From Dasyornis broadbenti (taxonomy: Eukaryota; Chordata; Aves; Passeriformes; Dasyornithidae), in assembly GCA_013397935.1 (NCBI GenBank), contig VZRN01004187.1, positions 12,871 through 76,870 on the forward strand: a DNA stretch of 64,000 nucleotides, read 5' to 3'. Position 1 is the stretch's first letter. Every line of letters begins with the position of its first letter. Shown in pieces: positions 49,070 to 58,554 of this stretch. The notes under the pieces were generated by a model. The model was given only the letters and a program-made list of their open reading frames with translations. It did no database searches and had not been told where the DNA came from. Both the position numbers and the translations under genes were made by a program.

Positions 49070-50481
49070 TCTGGGCTGGACACAGCTAATACTGCTCTGC
49101 TCATCCCTTCCTAAAGGCTGCTGGAGAAATCCTCTCCCCGGCAATTCCCTGCCCACATCCCATTGCCGCTCTGCCTCCTGACAGCAAACCAAGGGTCCGC
49201 CGGCACCTCCCACCACGCTGCCAACCCCATTCCCAAAACTTAGACAGACTCTCCATGGGGAGAGAACTGCACAAGCATCCCCAAACTGCTCTGAAACACA
49301 AGACACCGACTCAGGAAGCCCTTCTCCCCCACGGCTACAAAATCCTGAGAGTGGGAATGGGGAGGACGCTGTGACCGTGGGGCTCCGAGTGCCCTCCAGC
49401 TCCTGCTGGGAATTATTGTTAATTTTTAAAGCCCACATCAAACACCACCCGACCTCCTTCTGCTCAGGGCTGGGACAGCACGGCGACAGCACTGCTCCAT
49501 TCACAATTCCCTGAGCTCTGCCTTCATACATTATTCCAGCTCAGAGAAGCTTTGGGATTGGTTTTTTTTTTAATTTCCTTTAAATATTTTATTCAGTTCT
49601 GCTCTCTCTCAGAGCTCTCTGGGGTAAAGCAGGCTCCCCAGGCAGGGCTGCCTCACTGCGATGGAGGCAGAGCCACACTCCAAACACGAGCTGTCTCCAA
49701 AAAATAACCGGAAAGCACCGTGAGGCTGCTCTAGGCGGGAGCAGCGGCAGTGCCAGCACCGCTTCCCGACCTCTGACAACCTGGCTGGGAGAGCACAGCT
49801 GGCATAAGACTCCGAGGGGGTTAAATCCCGCAGCCGTGTGGAACACGAGCAGCTCCATGGAAGCAGCGAGGATGCGAGGGATGTGGGTCTCAACCTGCAG
49901 CGGGCAGCGGGCTCTGAAGTGTTGTGCCGGTCAGAATTCCCCCCATGGAGAAGCAGAAAGCCCCTCAGCATTCCCAACATCCCCATTTCCCAGCTTTACA
50001 AAAATGACCTGCTCTATGGAGCAGGCTGTGAGGATGTGGCAGACCTGTGTCCCAGAGGGGTCCATATCCATGCCCTCTTCCCAGCTGCATCTTCCCAACT
50101 TCCCATCCCCTCACCGCGGCGCCGAGCCCCGGCCGTGCCGAGCCCCGCGGTAACACGAGCGAGCAGGGAGGGCAGGAGGATGGAGGAGGAGGAGGAGGAG
50201 GAGGAAGGGGGGAGGAGAAGCAGCACTCACGTTGATCATAGCATTGGAGGTGATGCGGAAGAGCGTGGCGCGCTCGTTCACCGCCTTGATCTTCTCTCCG
50301 CTGTCGGCCGGCAGGCGCAGGTTCTCCAGCTCGCTGAGCGAGCGCTGCAGGGCCGCGCCGTGCTTGGCGATCAGCTCATTGCAGGTGCTCAGGTCCTCCA
50401 GCTTACTCGACAGGGTCTTCAGGGGGCCGTGCAGCTCGCTCTTGTCTGACTGCGAGGCGGGCTCCTCGTCACCCGAGTCAT
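23856..50481 (-). CDS. OSBP2: OSBP2 (ORP4) gene, 12 C-terminal coding exons, 5'-partial
   Basis: Oxysterol-binding protein 2 is a cytosolic lipid-transfer protein that binds sterol and PI4P and works at ER contact sites. Twelve exons (50481-50231, 36420-36222, 34268-34151, 33103-33037, 32711-32544, 29907-29662, 27502-27382, 26588-26485, 26224-26129, 25847-25663, 24706-24486, 23998-23856) join in frame to 1919 nt, that is 638 residues plus TGA. In order they encode a helical segment, a coiled coil, an FFAT motif (EYFDAME) after an acidic run, and the ORD with the family signature EQVSHHPP split across an exon junction. OSBP2 is preferred over the paralogue OSBP because of DTEYFDAMED-like wording around the FFAT, AFSVSSYSTTVHR, AIHLEF, GKQKTVYQTLS and YKGGYWEAK, which I recall as OSBP2-type. 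The PH domain and start codon are missing and presumably lie beyond 64000. The 13.8-kb intron 36421-50230 is the longest inside. Confidence 0.96.
24100..24291. repeat. Direct repeat, copy 1 (192 bp)
   Basis: Identical by eye, without indels, to 25261-25452; the offset is exactly 1161 bp at both ends. It lies in the last OSBP2 intron. Similarity continues weakly to about 24342. Confidence 0.95.
24378..24478. repeat. Decamer array CATCCCAAAC
   Basis: About ten diverged decamers. On the OSBP2 strand they read as repeated GGGATGGTTT, beginning 8 bases after the donor of the penultimate exon. Confidence 0.9.
24486..24706 (-). CDS. OSBP2: OSBP2 penultimate coding exon
   Basis: Encodes ENAENMYFFSELALTLNEPE, ERVAPTDSRLRPDQRLMESG, RWDEANVEKQRLEEKQRAVR, RRREAEAVEALEE. 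The C-terminal half is a charged helix. The exon lies between the two copies of a perfect 192-bp direct repeat, and a decamer array begins within 8 bases of its donor (GTGAGA). Confidence 0.97.
24827..25255 (+). mobile_element. CR1 fragment, group A
   Basis: Inserted in the OSBP2 intron between 24707 and 25662. It has the shared core at 24900-25112, then a diverged and truncated 3' part that runs up to the second copy of the 192-bp repeat. Confidence 0.9.
25261..25452. repeat. Direct repeat, copy 2 (192 bp)
   Basis: Partner of 24100-24291, in the preceding OSBP2 intron. The penultimate exon and a group-A CR1 lie between the two copies; neither of those is duplicated. Confidence 0.95.
25663..25847 (-). 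CDS. OSBP2: OSBP2 exon: ORD
   Basis: Reads VTGVVSDADGKAHYVMSGTW, DEKMECSKIVHSSHGSTSTE, GKQKTVYQTLSPKVLWRKYP and L, and leaves two nucleotides at donor GTGAGT. The insert HSSHGSTSTEGKQKTVYQ is OSBP2-type rather than OSBP-type. Confidence 0.97.
26129..26224 (-). CDS. OSBP2: OSBP2 exon: ORD beta-barrel
   Basis: 32 codons in phase 0 after a ..tatccag acceptor: SGEIEIVNHKSKDKCQLKFT and PYSYFSRDVPRK, donor GTGAGT. The segment is strongly conserved across the family. Confidence 0.97.
26485..26588 (-). CDS. OSBP2: OSBP2 exon: ORD beta-barrel
   Basis: Encodes AIHLEFHSSGNHYVWRKVTS and TVHNIIVGKLWIDQ, with two nucleotides at the start completing a Gly codon and donor GTGGGTGAG. AIHLEF favours OSBP2 over OSBP (which has TIHCIF there, from memory). 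Confidence 0.97.
27151..27304. repeat. 58-bp tandem repeat, about 2.6 units
   Basis: Units start at 27151, 27209 and 27267. Each unit is itself two similar 29-bp halves sharing GAGCCxCAGGTGA. In the OSBP2 intron just downstream of exon 27382-27502. Confidence 0.95.
27382..27502 (-). CDS. OSBP2: OSBP2 exon: SHHPP signature
   Basis: Starts VSHHPPAAAHHVYSRRGW and continues TLWQEITIASKFRGKYLSIM-PLG. The two histidines of SHHPP bind the PI4P headgroup phosphates in oxysterol-binding family structures. Acceptor ..cccag, donor GTAGGT; one nucleotide is left for the next exon. Confidence 0.98.
29243..29285. repeat. (GGGAT)n microsatellite
   Basis: Pentamer repeat, GGGGT units grading into GGGAT. 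Confidence 0.92.
29442..29560 (-). mobile_element. CR1-like fragment, minus strand
   Basis: Shares caagtccaacctgtgaccca and the following cagcccagagcactgagtgc with the element at 63.8 kb. Short and diverged. Confidence 0.6.
29662..29907 (-). CDS. OSBP2: OSBP2 exon: ORD core
   Basis: 82 codons in phase 0 beginning VNFNEPLSMLQRLTEDLEYH, through STEQMCFVAAFSVSSYSTTV and KPFNPLLGETYELDRLEELG, ending RSLCEQ at donor GTGAGG. KPFNPLLGETYE lines the sterol pocket in family structures. The terminal EQ is the first part of the EQVSHHPP signature, completed in the next exon. Confidence 0.98.
30971..31245 (-). mobile_element. CR1 fragment, group B-like, minus strand
   Basis: Older copy with ttttttcctaatatctattc in place of the group-B block end, closer to the general CR1 consensus. 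The tip has a CATCC triplication. Confidence 0.85.
31921..32359 (+). mobile_element. CR1 fragment, group B, longer 5' part
   Basis: One of four long group-B copies, with the segment ctggagaagagaaggctcca upstream of the common 3' end. Inside the OSBP2 intron between 29908 and 32543. Confidence 0.9.
32544..32711 (-). CDS. OSBP2: OSBP2 exon: start of the ORD
   Basis: 56 codons in phase 0: VFESSNQSSYNESTGKDLL, then basic PRKRRRTRIPDKPNYS, then LNLWSIMKNCIGKELSKIPM-P. The last part opens the lipid-binding domain (lid and N-terminal helices) and is nearly invariant in OSBP and OSBP2. Donor GTGAGT. The intron towards 29907 contains a long group-B CR1 (31921-32359). Confidence 0.97.
33037..33103 (-). 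CDS. OSBP2: OSBP2 exon: linker
   Basis: A 67-nt exon encoding RSGSNLSGASEGHPEDWNL and EDS, acceptor ..cccgcag, donor GTGAGT. The SGSNLSGAS wording resembles the Ser-rich linker of OSBP (TGSNISGAS). The linker is the least conserved part between paralogues, so this exon is placed mainly by phase continuity and flanking splice sites. Confidence 0.9.
33270..33445. repeat. 20-bp minisatellite, about 9 units
   Basis: Unit like aggaggagaggggatgctc, with alternation of GCTCA and GATCA between units. In a short OSBP2 intron. Confidence 0.95.
33590..33817 (+). mobile_element. CR1 fragment, group B
   Basis: Complete common 3' end, in the OSBP2 intron between 33104 and 34150. Confidence 0.88.
34151..34268 (-). 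CDS. OSBP2: OSBP2 exon: FFAT motif
   Basis: Reads SVQSAKGEASDEDEETEYF and then DAMEDAPAFITVTADPKHH. The core EYFDAME fits the FFAT consensus E-[FY]-F-D-A-x-E, and the acidic flank DEDEE precedes it, as expected for binding the MSP domain of VAPA/VAPB at the ER. Both splice phases match the neighbouring exons; the AG left at the end completes an Arg codon with the next exon. Confidence 0.95.
34872..35066 (-). mobile_element. CR1 fragment, minus strand
   Basis: Tip ggctggaaaagcccgctgag on plus, then gccacatccacacggctgtt, matching the group-A-type 3' tail as seen at 19.1-19.3 kb. Confidence 0.8.
35600..36205. repeat. Minisatellite with higher-order structure
   Basis: Units of roughly 55-60 bp built on ctgagcagccctgtcccatc. 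A longer block at 35701-35820 recurs at 35880-35999 with a period near 179 bp. It ends 17 bases from the OSBP2 donor at 36221. Confidence 0.93.
36222..36420 (-). CDS. OSBP2: OSBP2 exon: coiled coil
   Basis: The exon starts in phase 0 after a ..tgccgcag acceptor with ACRDFLDLAESHSRKWQ. It continues through the heptad-like stretch LLQHEREQRIRLEETIEQLA, then KQHNSLERACRG, and ends ISSTAKG with one nucleotide carried over. In OSBP this region mediates dimerisation (family knowledge). A minisatellite begins less than 20 bases beyond the donor, and the reading frame stays open into the intron. Confidence 0.96.
36822..36975 (-). mobile_element. CR1 fragment, minus strand
   Basis: Short 3' fragment with internal deletions, beginning at a catggaatggtttggactgg tip. 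Confidence 0.8.
38272..38740 (+). mobile_element. CR1 fragment, group A
   Basis: Shared core at 38300-38513. The 3' part contains a patch (38606-38642) absent from other copies but resembling 39541-39577. Confidence 0.9.
41298..41506 (-). mobile_element. CR1 fragment, group B, minus strand
   Basis: Tip agagtcatggaatggattgg on plus, then the common block with a small internal deletion. Confidence 0.87.
42028..42145 (-). mobile_element. CR1 fragment, short, minus strand
   Basis: Only the 3' end (gggaagggaccttggagctc onward on plus), internally deleted. Confidence 0.7.
42899..42982. repeat. 15-bp tandem repeat
   Basis: Five to six units of gatgtccaagatgga. The length is a multiple of three, so both strands stay open through it. 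Confidence 0.9.
45297..45302. other. Six undetermined bases
   Basis: Short assembly gap after a C-rich stretch. Confidence 0.98.
45385..45500. promoter_or_regulatory. Possible conserved non-coding patch
   Basis: Unique sequence with homeodomain-like TGATTAGT and GGATAATTAA sites and two GCGC-flanked elements, unlike its repeat-rich surroundings. Suggestive only. Confidence 0.25.
47762..48122. repeat. About 20-bp minisatellite
   Basis: Roughly 17 diverged units like tggagcacccattccttcac, with insertions. Ends just before a hairpin sequence. Confidence 0.88.
48135..48197. other. Inverted repeat, 21-bp arms with 21-nt loop
   Basis: Arms 48135-48155 and 48177-48197 are complementary except at one position (cagcaccaaacctcacggat against the reverse of gatccatgaggtttggtgct). 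The size resembles a short hairpin RNA precursor, but no known microRNA is recognised. Confidence 0.85.
49035..49070. repeat. (TCC)n/(CTT) tract
   Basis: Pyrimidine triplet repeat. Confidence 0.9.
50174..50216. repeat. (GGA)n repeat beside the OSBP2 exon
   Basis: GGA triplets; a TCC tract on the gene strand starting about 15 bases after the donor of exon 50231-50481. Confidence 0.92.
50231..50481 (-). CDS. OSBP2: OSBP2 exon: helical region just after the PH domain
   Basis: The acceptor is ..ttggcag and the exon opens with 2 nt completing a split codon. It reads DDSGDEEPASQSDKSELHG and later LSSKLEDLSTCNELIAKHG, then VNERATLFRITSNAMIN, followed by donor GTGAGT. This corresponds to the segment after the PH domain in OSBP and OSBP2, so upstream exons must exist. 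It is the most 5' exon I can find. A GGA-triplet repeat lies about 15 bases into the following intron. Confidence 0.96.
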
Positions 50482-53019
50482 CTGCCAAGGGAGGGATGGA
50501 GAGAACAGCGTTTCCATGGTTACCCGGACCCGCGAACCCGGCGGCGCCACGGGCAGGGACCTCCCGCCTCCTCCCAGCGTCCGGCCGGGGGTCGTGGCCA
50601 CCGCGGCCCACCCCCGGGGCACAGCGTGGTGGGGGTGGCACCCAGAGCCCTGAGCAGGCACTGCTGTGGCTGCTGTCACCGCTGGGGTAGCACAGGGGGT
50701 GCCACACACCAAACCTGCCCTTCCCAGGCACACCGGGGTCGATCCACCCTGCAGTGGGGGCTCTGCGAGCTTTGCTCGGGGCAGGGTAAACTGCTTCACC
50801 CGAGGGAAAGGTCACAAAGACACCAAGGAAAGTAACGCTGCTACCCAAAACCACCAGCAGTCTTCAGAAAGAAAAGTCCATGATCAGCATCTCAGCTACA
50901 GCAAAAATTCCTGCAACTCCAGAACACTTAAAACCAGGAAAATAACCCAAAACTACTCAGTGAGGGTAAAGCAGCTCCCCCAGGGAGGAGGTGATCAGCC
51001 CCGATAGGCAGCGACACCCAAAGTAAATACAGAAAGAAGCAGAGCAGGTCCCGGGCAGCGGCTGTGCCCCATCCTTAGGCTCAAAAGTTAAGCCAGGGTT
51101 TTCCAAGCACTCCCAAAACCCAGTTAGGCAGCAGAGCGGGGAGCTGCTCCTTTATCTCCCCTCTTTCCATCATGTTTCTGGATTTCGCAGAGATGGACAC
51201 CAGCAAAACCTGGCTGCAGCTTCTCTGCCAGGTCTGGGGGAGTTGGGGTGGCGGGGTGAGTACATCCTCCAAACAATCCAGGCACAGAGCTCAGGGATGG
51301 CTCTGGTGTAACAGGGGGGCAGCAAATTCCCTCTCTGGGCTGCGAGGAAGGAAGGAAACCCGTGATTCCCTGGCAGGTGGGTGTTTAGCTGCTATTCCTG
51401 GCTCATTGATAGGAGCTCTGGAGATGCTGTGGGTACTGAGAGAGGTGTTCAGGCACTGCTCAGAATGAATCCACAGCTAAGGAAACCAGAGGAAGAGCAC
51501 GCTTCAGTTACTGTGATCCAAAGGGAAGGATCTGGATAAATCTAACAGGATCACCAGCCTGGGGTGGAAGAGGAGCAGAGCACGGCACGGTGCCACACCA
51601 GGGCTCGTGGTGAGCCTACCCAGGATGGATGTGATGGGATGGGGCTGATCCTCCACAGCAGGACCAACCCCAGCGCCCAAGGACAACGGGAGAAAATCCA
51701 AGGGAAGCAGGGCATGGAGCAAACTGCAGCGAAACACCAGGGCAGCACCTCCCAACGTCACCATCTGGTCCCTCTGCAACCCAGCTGACAAACACGAGGA
51801 GCAGCTGCTGGAGCCAAGAGAGGAAGCGGCCACCAAGGCCCAAGGACAATCAGAGCAGCCAGGGGAAGGCAGCTGGGAGCTTCCCAAGGAAGGAGAGCTG
51901 CCGGCTGAGGTGCTGGGAGCAGGGCAGCTCCCACGGACAGGCTGGGGAGCTGCTGACCCTGGGCAGGGGACAGGACCAGAGGTTTGAAAACACACCCAGC
52001 ACCAGGGAAGTCTCCAGCACAGGTGAGAGGGGAAGGGATTTGGAACAGGCAGGATTCCAAGGGCTCCATCCCAGGAGGGTGCACAGAGGCACCACAGCGA
52101 TGGCACGGGCTCACCACGGGCACCGCACAGGGCAATTCCAAAAGATCTGGCAAGAAAATCAAAGTCGCTTTTCTATCAGTACAGGAAGTAACCAAAGCCT
52201 CCTTAAAGAGCAGTTTCTTTTACAAAAATTTCAAGTGTTCCCACAGCGCCTTCCATGCTGGGGCACACAAAGGGTCTCCAGCAGTGTGGGCACATTCCCC
52301 GGGCTTTGGATGTTGTCCTTGCACCTGTCCTGAGCCGGTGCTTCCAAGGACAGAGCATTCCATACCCCGGACGCTCGCTGGGAGAGGGACACCAGGCTGC
52401 TCCTGCTGCTCTGAGCCATGTCCCAGGGCTTTCCAGGGCAGTCTCTGGCCTCCTCTGCCATCTCTTTCTCCAGGTAAGATCTGTCCTCTTCCCACCAGCA
52501 TCCTCTCCAGGCCGTGCTAGCTGCCCAAGCTCCAGAAGGCAGGAACCCCTTCTCCACAGCGCTGGGATCTGATCACTCATGAGGCTGGATTTAATAGCCA
52601 ATTTATAATATATTCCAACGTTTTATAAAGCTCCCAGGAGCAGAAGCCAACCCTGCTGGCTCAGCTGTCGGTGCCAACAGGAGCCTGAACATGGCAAAAC
52701 CCACCTCTGAGGTACTCCAGGGGACAATCAGAATTTCCCAATTTTCTGTTTGCAGACATCAAAAATAATTCACAAAGACCATTTTCTGCTTACAAGGGCT
52801 GCAAAAATTGTGCCAAGCAGGAGGAAGCGCCTTTCTGCCCATCCCCAGGCAGCATGGAACCCCTAAATCCCTCCCTCTCTTCTCTTCCCCCTCCTGCCTT
52901 ACACAAAATGCTGCCCCAAAGCTCTGGCTCCCGTGGGCTGTCAGTGCTCTGGGATTACCAGAGCAAAGCCTGGATCACCTTGCCCGGGCGCAACCCCAGA
53001 CCACAGCCTGGGGATTTTT

Positions 53020-53178
53020 CACAGAATCACAGACTATCCTGAGCCGGGAAGGGCCCACAAGGATGACCCAGACACCCCAACAAAGCCACCCTGTCCCTGA
53101 GAGCATTGTCCAAACGCTCCTGGAGCTCTGGCAGCCCTGGGGCCGTGCCCATTCCCTGGGGAGCTGCTCCAGTGCCAA
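53020..53178 (-). mobile_element. CR1-like fragment, group C, minus strand
   Basis: Reverse-strand relative of 10480-10674 with the tip cacagaatcacagactatcc on plus. Confidence 0.75.
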
Positions 53179-53529
53179 GACAGGGATGGCAGAGTACGGA
53201 CAGGGATGGGCTCTGCACTTTGCCAGGACATTATTTCCTGCCCATTGACCGAGGCTGTGGGAACAATCCCTGCCCGAGTGCTCAGCTTGAGGCAGGAACA
53301 CAGCGTGGCCCAATTTTTTATCGCTGTGCAGAATTATATAAACGCCTCAAAGCCCAGCAAAAGGCAGAAGGAACCTGGGTCAGCCCAGTGATGCTGCTCA
53401 TTCCAGCTGAGTTGGCTGAGCTGAGCATCCCTCATCAGCTCCCCCTGTCCCAAAGCTGCTGCTGTGGGATGCTGGAATACTGGCAGGGTGGGCAGCAAGA
53501 TCCCGTCCTCCTCCTCCAGCATGGGCCAC

Positions 53530-53636
53530 TGGAATCACAGAATTATGGAATGGTTTGGGTTGGAAGGGACCTTAAAGTTAATCTCATTCCACCCCCTTGC
53601 CATGGGCAGGGACCCCTTCCACTAGAGCAGGAACCC
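53530..53636 (-). mobile_element. CR1 fragment, 3' end, minus strand
   Basis: About 105 bp of CR1 3' end, stopping about 20 bases before the GATA microsatellite. Confidence 0.8.
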
Positions 53637-53658
53637 ACTCATAATAGAAACATATTTA

Positions 53659-53860
<202 letters not shown>

Positions 53861-54363
53861 GAATTATATAATATTATATTATATATAAATATCTCAAGCC
53901 ATATAATTTGCTTCAATTACCTCAAATCGAAGCATGAGAAGAAGGAAATCCAATGTCACAGCTACAGTCAGATAAATCAGAGTTGGTTAAAGCAGAAAGG
54001 ATCATGCAGGGCACCCAAACCTCCTCACTGCCATCCCCCAGGGTGGAGCACAGACATTGGCTCTGAAGGTGCTTCCTTCTTTCTCCTGGGAGCTCGAGGG
54101 AAAGCTGACCAAATCCCAAATCCACAGAAACACAAATTCCTTCTTCCTTGAGCAAGCAGCAGCCTCTCAGAGGTCCAGCAGCCCCAGACCCAGGCACAGG
54201 AGCCCTGCCCGCACCAGGCCGTCCCCAGCAGCTCTCCAGCTGCTTTCCAGGTACCAGCAGGACAAACTGCCACGGGAATGCTGTGACAGAGCACAGGACA
54301 GGACTGCCTGGGCTCTGACATCCCCTCATTCCCCCATTAGGAGTGGTCTCAGGGAAGCCACTC

Positions 54364-54425
54364 TGAATCACAGATTTAGGTTGGAAAATACCTTCGTGAC
54401 CGTCAAGTCCAACCTCTGACCAGCC
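54364..54425 (-). mobile_element. CR1 3' tip, minus strand
   Basis: About 60 bp: gaatcacagatttaggttgg, then gtcaagtccaacctctgacc. Only the terminal part is present. Confidence 0.6.
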
Positions 54426-55122
54426 TTTGCACGACACACCAATTCAGTTACAGCTGAAGATTATCATGAAGGGCTGGAGGAGAGAGCAGCAGAAATATTT
54501 ATCCTACTGCTAAGGATGAAGGATTCACTCATCCAGAAAGGTGAAGAGCAACAAGCCTCTGCCTGGAGGTCTTTGCTTGGAGCTCGGCCAAACACCACAG
54601 CTTTGGGGATCCTGCCCTTATTCCAGGTTTTGTATCAGCTCAGACAGGAAAAAAAATGGATTTGGCTTTGCTAAAGCTGGGGAAACACCCTGAAGGTCAG
54701 GAAATACCCACAGAGAGAGAGAGAGGGAGAGTCTACCCAGGGCTCCTCATTCGAGGATGGACCATGGGGGATTTGCAGAAGCAAAAGTGCAAGGGGCCCA
54801 GCAAGGTCACAGCATTGGGACTTCAACCCAAATGGGGGGTTCCTAATTGCACCCACTGAGGGTCACAGAACCTCTTGGAAGCTGCAAAAACACAGATTCC
54901 TAAATGCTTGGGAGGATTTAGGAGAGGGAAGAGGGGAAACACGACTCCCCCAGGGGGGTGGTGAGGGACACCCAGCAGAATCCGACTGAAACATTTTCCA
55001 GCACAGGGAGTGTGTCCCAACCCAGAGTGAGTTTTAGTGATGCCTCTGGAGGCTTCCAAACATGCAGGGAATGAGGGGGAACCAGAATGGGAGAAGTGAG
55101 GACTGGCTGAGGTGGAGGACAC

Positions 55123-55580
55123 TCAGGGGCTGGAGGTGTCCAGGGAAGGGAACGGAGCTGGGGAAGGGCTGGAGCCCCAGGAGCGGCTGAGGGAGCTGGG
55201 AAAGGGCTCAGGCTGGAGCAGAGGAGGCTCAGGGGGAACCTTGTGGCTCTGCACAGCTCCTGACAGGAGGGGGCAGCCGGGGGGGGTCGGGCTCTGCTGC
55301 CAGGGAACAGGGACAGGAGGAGAGGGAACGGCCTCAGGCTGGGCCAGGGGAGACTCAGATTGGATACTGGGAAAAATTCCTTCCTGGAAAGGGTGGTCAG
55401 GGTGGCACAGCTGCTCAGGGCAGTGGTGGATCCCCACCCCTGGGGGGATTTAACAGCCCTGTGGATGTGGCACCTGGGACATGGGGCAGTGGTGGCCTTG
55501 GCAGTGCTGGGGGAGTGGCTGGACTTGATGATCTCAGAGGACTTTTCCATTTCCAACCTTAATGATTCTGGGATTCTATT
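55123..55580 (+). mobile_element. CR1 fragment, group A
   Basis: Shared core followed by a 3' end closing with ttccaaccttaatgattctg. Confidence 0.9.
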
Positions 55581-56929
55581 CCAATGCTCTGTGCCTGTTG
55601 TCTCTGGATGCTGCTCTCACTCCTTTCCCCCAGTTTGGCCCTTTTGGATCCGCAGCTCCCAGCAGCTCCTAAATCCCATTAAACCTCAAACCAACATCCA
55701 CCAGCTGAGCAGGACCAAAGCAGATTGGGACAGTGGCTGGGACCAGCAAAAAGCCTGGAGGCCCTGCAGGAGCCAGGAAGGCCTTCCTGCTCCTCCACAC
55801 AGGGAAGACCCTCCAAGGACACAAAGAGAGCTTTAGTCCACAGTTTCCAGCCCCAGCAGCCCCCATCCCTGCAGGGGGAAGGGCTCAGTGATGGATCCCC
55901 TCTGTCCATGCAGGACAACGATGGTGCTCCCACCTGACCCTCATCCCTCCTGCTGCTCCAGCTCTGCCATCAGCTCTCCATGGAGTAAAGATCCTCCCTA
56001 AAGCACCAAACCCTCAGGGGTGGCAGGGGGGCTCCCAGTCCCGTGCTGGGATGCAGGTGGCCCTGGATCCTCTCGGGAAGCAGCACATCCTTGGCTCAGG
56101 AGCTTCACCCCGGCTCACCCCGCTCCTCCTCGGCACAAGCCGTGCTCGGAATGAAAGGCAGACATTCAGCAGGAGTTCCTGTCGCTCTTCCCCAGGGAAC
56201 AAAGGCTCCTCAAGAAAACAAACATGAAAGGCTGGCAGGAAAAATTTGACAACAAATTGCCAGGTTCCTCTGGCTCCCGTGCCGTGGATGAGGCAGCCCA
56301 GCCTCCACGGCATCCTCCTAAGGCTTCCTGCATTCCCAGTGTGCTCTGGAGATCTCCCTGTGGCCACCGGTGGCACACAGGGACTATCCATGATTTGAAT
56401 TCATCCCCCTCTCCATCCTGCATCCAAACTTTGCCCTGGCCTTGTGCAGGGCTTGGTGCCAACATCTCCAGGACCCTGGGCTGGAGCGGTGGATTTGGGC
56501 TGAGCAGAGTGTGAGGGGCCATCGTGACCCAACTCCAAACCCATCCCTCTTCCCTGTGCCACGAGACAAGTGTGGCAGAGCAGGGCCGGCCCTAGGCACT
56601 GCAGTAACCCACATAACACCCTCCTCCTCCTCCTTTTCCTCCTCCTTCCCCCCCTCGCTCCGGGAAGGCTCCACAAATGCAGCTGCTCCTTCCCGCTCTC
56701 CTCACGATGCGCTCGGGAAACGTCTGCAAGCACGGGCTCAAATCCCAGAGACACAAACCACAGCAGCTCCTCATAAATCCCCTCTCCAGGAACACTCCCA
56801 GCTCGTATTTTACACCTCCACCCCCGAATCCAAGTGCTCCCCAAGCCGAGCCCCTCATGCTTTGTTTGGACTCGGGACCGGCTCCGGCAATGCGGGCTGG
56901 GTTTGGTTTGTAGGGCACGGGCACGCAGC

Positions 56930-56943
56930 GTTGCTATAGGAAC
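56930..56943. promoter_or_regulatory. RFX X-box-like motif
   Basis: GTTGCTATAGGAAC matches 11 of 14 positions of the palindromic X-box, with both half-sites present. The surroundings are CpG-containing and non-repetitive. Confidence 0.4.
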
Positions 56944-58554
56944 CGGCAGCCTCACCGTAAGCTGGGGAGATTATTTTTGGAGCTGTGATGCAATTTAATC
57001 TATGGAAAATGGATCGGCAGCCATCAGCCATAAGCCTCCTCGGGCTTGTTTCTCAGCCGCAGAGAACACAAACCTCAGTGCCTGGAGCAGCATCCCGCCG
57101 GAGCCACGCAGGCACGAGCTCCCTTTCCACCCCCCCGTTTTCCATCTTGAAATCTTCCCTCGGTTAAATGTTTTCCATTGCCTGCAATTTCTGCGGAGCT
57201 GGTGGGAAAGCCGCTGGCTGGAGGCACAGCACCAGAGCATCCCCGTGCTGGGGACACGCTGGGGCCTTGAACTGCAGACCGTGGGGATCCCAGGGACATG
57301 GATCCCGTGGGAGGCACTGCCACACTGAGCTCCCACCCCAAAGCCATCAGGGAGCAATCCCAGGGAGCTGCTGCTCGTGGCTGGGCTGTTTCAGTGCTGC
57401 CCAGGAGGAGCAGAACTGGGAAGAGCCTTTTCAGGAGGAGGCAAAGGCACTGAAGGGTTCAGCATTAGACCTTTTATTCCAAAATTCCCAAACTGCATCC
57501 AGAGTCTGGCTGCGATGTCTCCAGCCCAAAGCACCATAGCTCCCCAGCCCCACACGGTAGCTGGCATGGGCAGTTCATCCCTGCTAATCTTCCTCTCCAA
57601 GTCCAGCACAGCTCTCCTCTTCCTCCACCCTTCACCTTCCTTCTCCTCCCTGTGAGTGGAAAACTTTCCCTTCCCAAGTATCCCCATTTTCAGCAGCAAT
57701 CCTCACCCTTCCTACACCACCTTGAATCTCTTCCCAATCCTCCTGCAAGCCTCAACCGCTCTCCCACCACTCCATCCGAGCCTCCGGAGCCTCCCCAAGG
57801 CAGGGCTGGCCCTGTGCTGGAAATTAAACCCAGCTTTCTGCTGGAGGCAGCTGGAATGAGCTGACAGCGGGGTTGGAATAGTGGGATCGATACTGCAGGA
57901 GTGTAGCCGAGCCAGAGCAGAGATCCCTCAGTGCAGTCCACAGGGAAAGCTATGATGGAATAGAGGGAATGCTGATGACTTCAATTAAAACAGCATTCCT
58001 GGGTTCCCTCAAAGCCACCAGAGAGCACAGCAGTGACAATGGGGCATCTCAGCAGCCGATTTCCCTTTTGGCACCAGGACCTGCACATCTGAGTCCCCAG
58101 CCCAGAGAGTTCCCAATCCCTGGAACAAGTTCCCAATCCCTGCCTTCAGGTGCCCAGACGGTCCCACCACCAGCACAGCATGGATTGTGCCTCCATGCCC
58201 AGTTCCACCTCTTGTGCACCTTTCTCCTGCCTTTTCCCACACCTGTCTGGGAGTTTTGGATCTAAATGTGTGGGAAATATCCCTTTTGTCCATCCACAGA
58301 GAGAGTGGAAGATGTCCATGAGGATCAGCCAGCACCAAATCCTGTGGCCATCCCAGCCAAAACTCCAAGCTCTTGCTCCTCACAGTAAATCCACGGAAAT
58401 CAATCCCACCTCCTTTCAAGATCCCCTGTTTACCCCAACACCAGCTAAGGGTATGATTCAGAATCACCAGCCCTTCCTGTGTGGAATTATCCGGATCTCT
58501 GGGATACGCTGCTCACCTGTCATTCTTGAAGCAGAGCAATTTCCATCCTGGCTC

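Larger units (their letters stand above)
36421..50230 (-). other. OSBP2: OSBP2 13.8-kb intron
   Basis: No additional in-frame exon is required: TSNAMIN joins ACRDFL directly and in phase, as in OSBP. It holds CR1 fragments, a 15-bp array, a ~20-bp minisatellite, a hairpin near 48.1 kb and six Ns. The stretches 42983-47760 and 48200-50170 show nothing else recognisable apart from an AT/homeobox-like patch near 45.4 kb. Confidence 0.8.

Noticed and set aside
23856..50481. Gene being OSBP instead of OSBP2
   Set aside because: Several segments (AIHLEF, TTVHR, GKQKTVYQTLS, YKGGYWEAK) fit OSBP2 and not OSBP.
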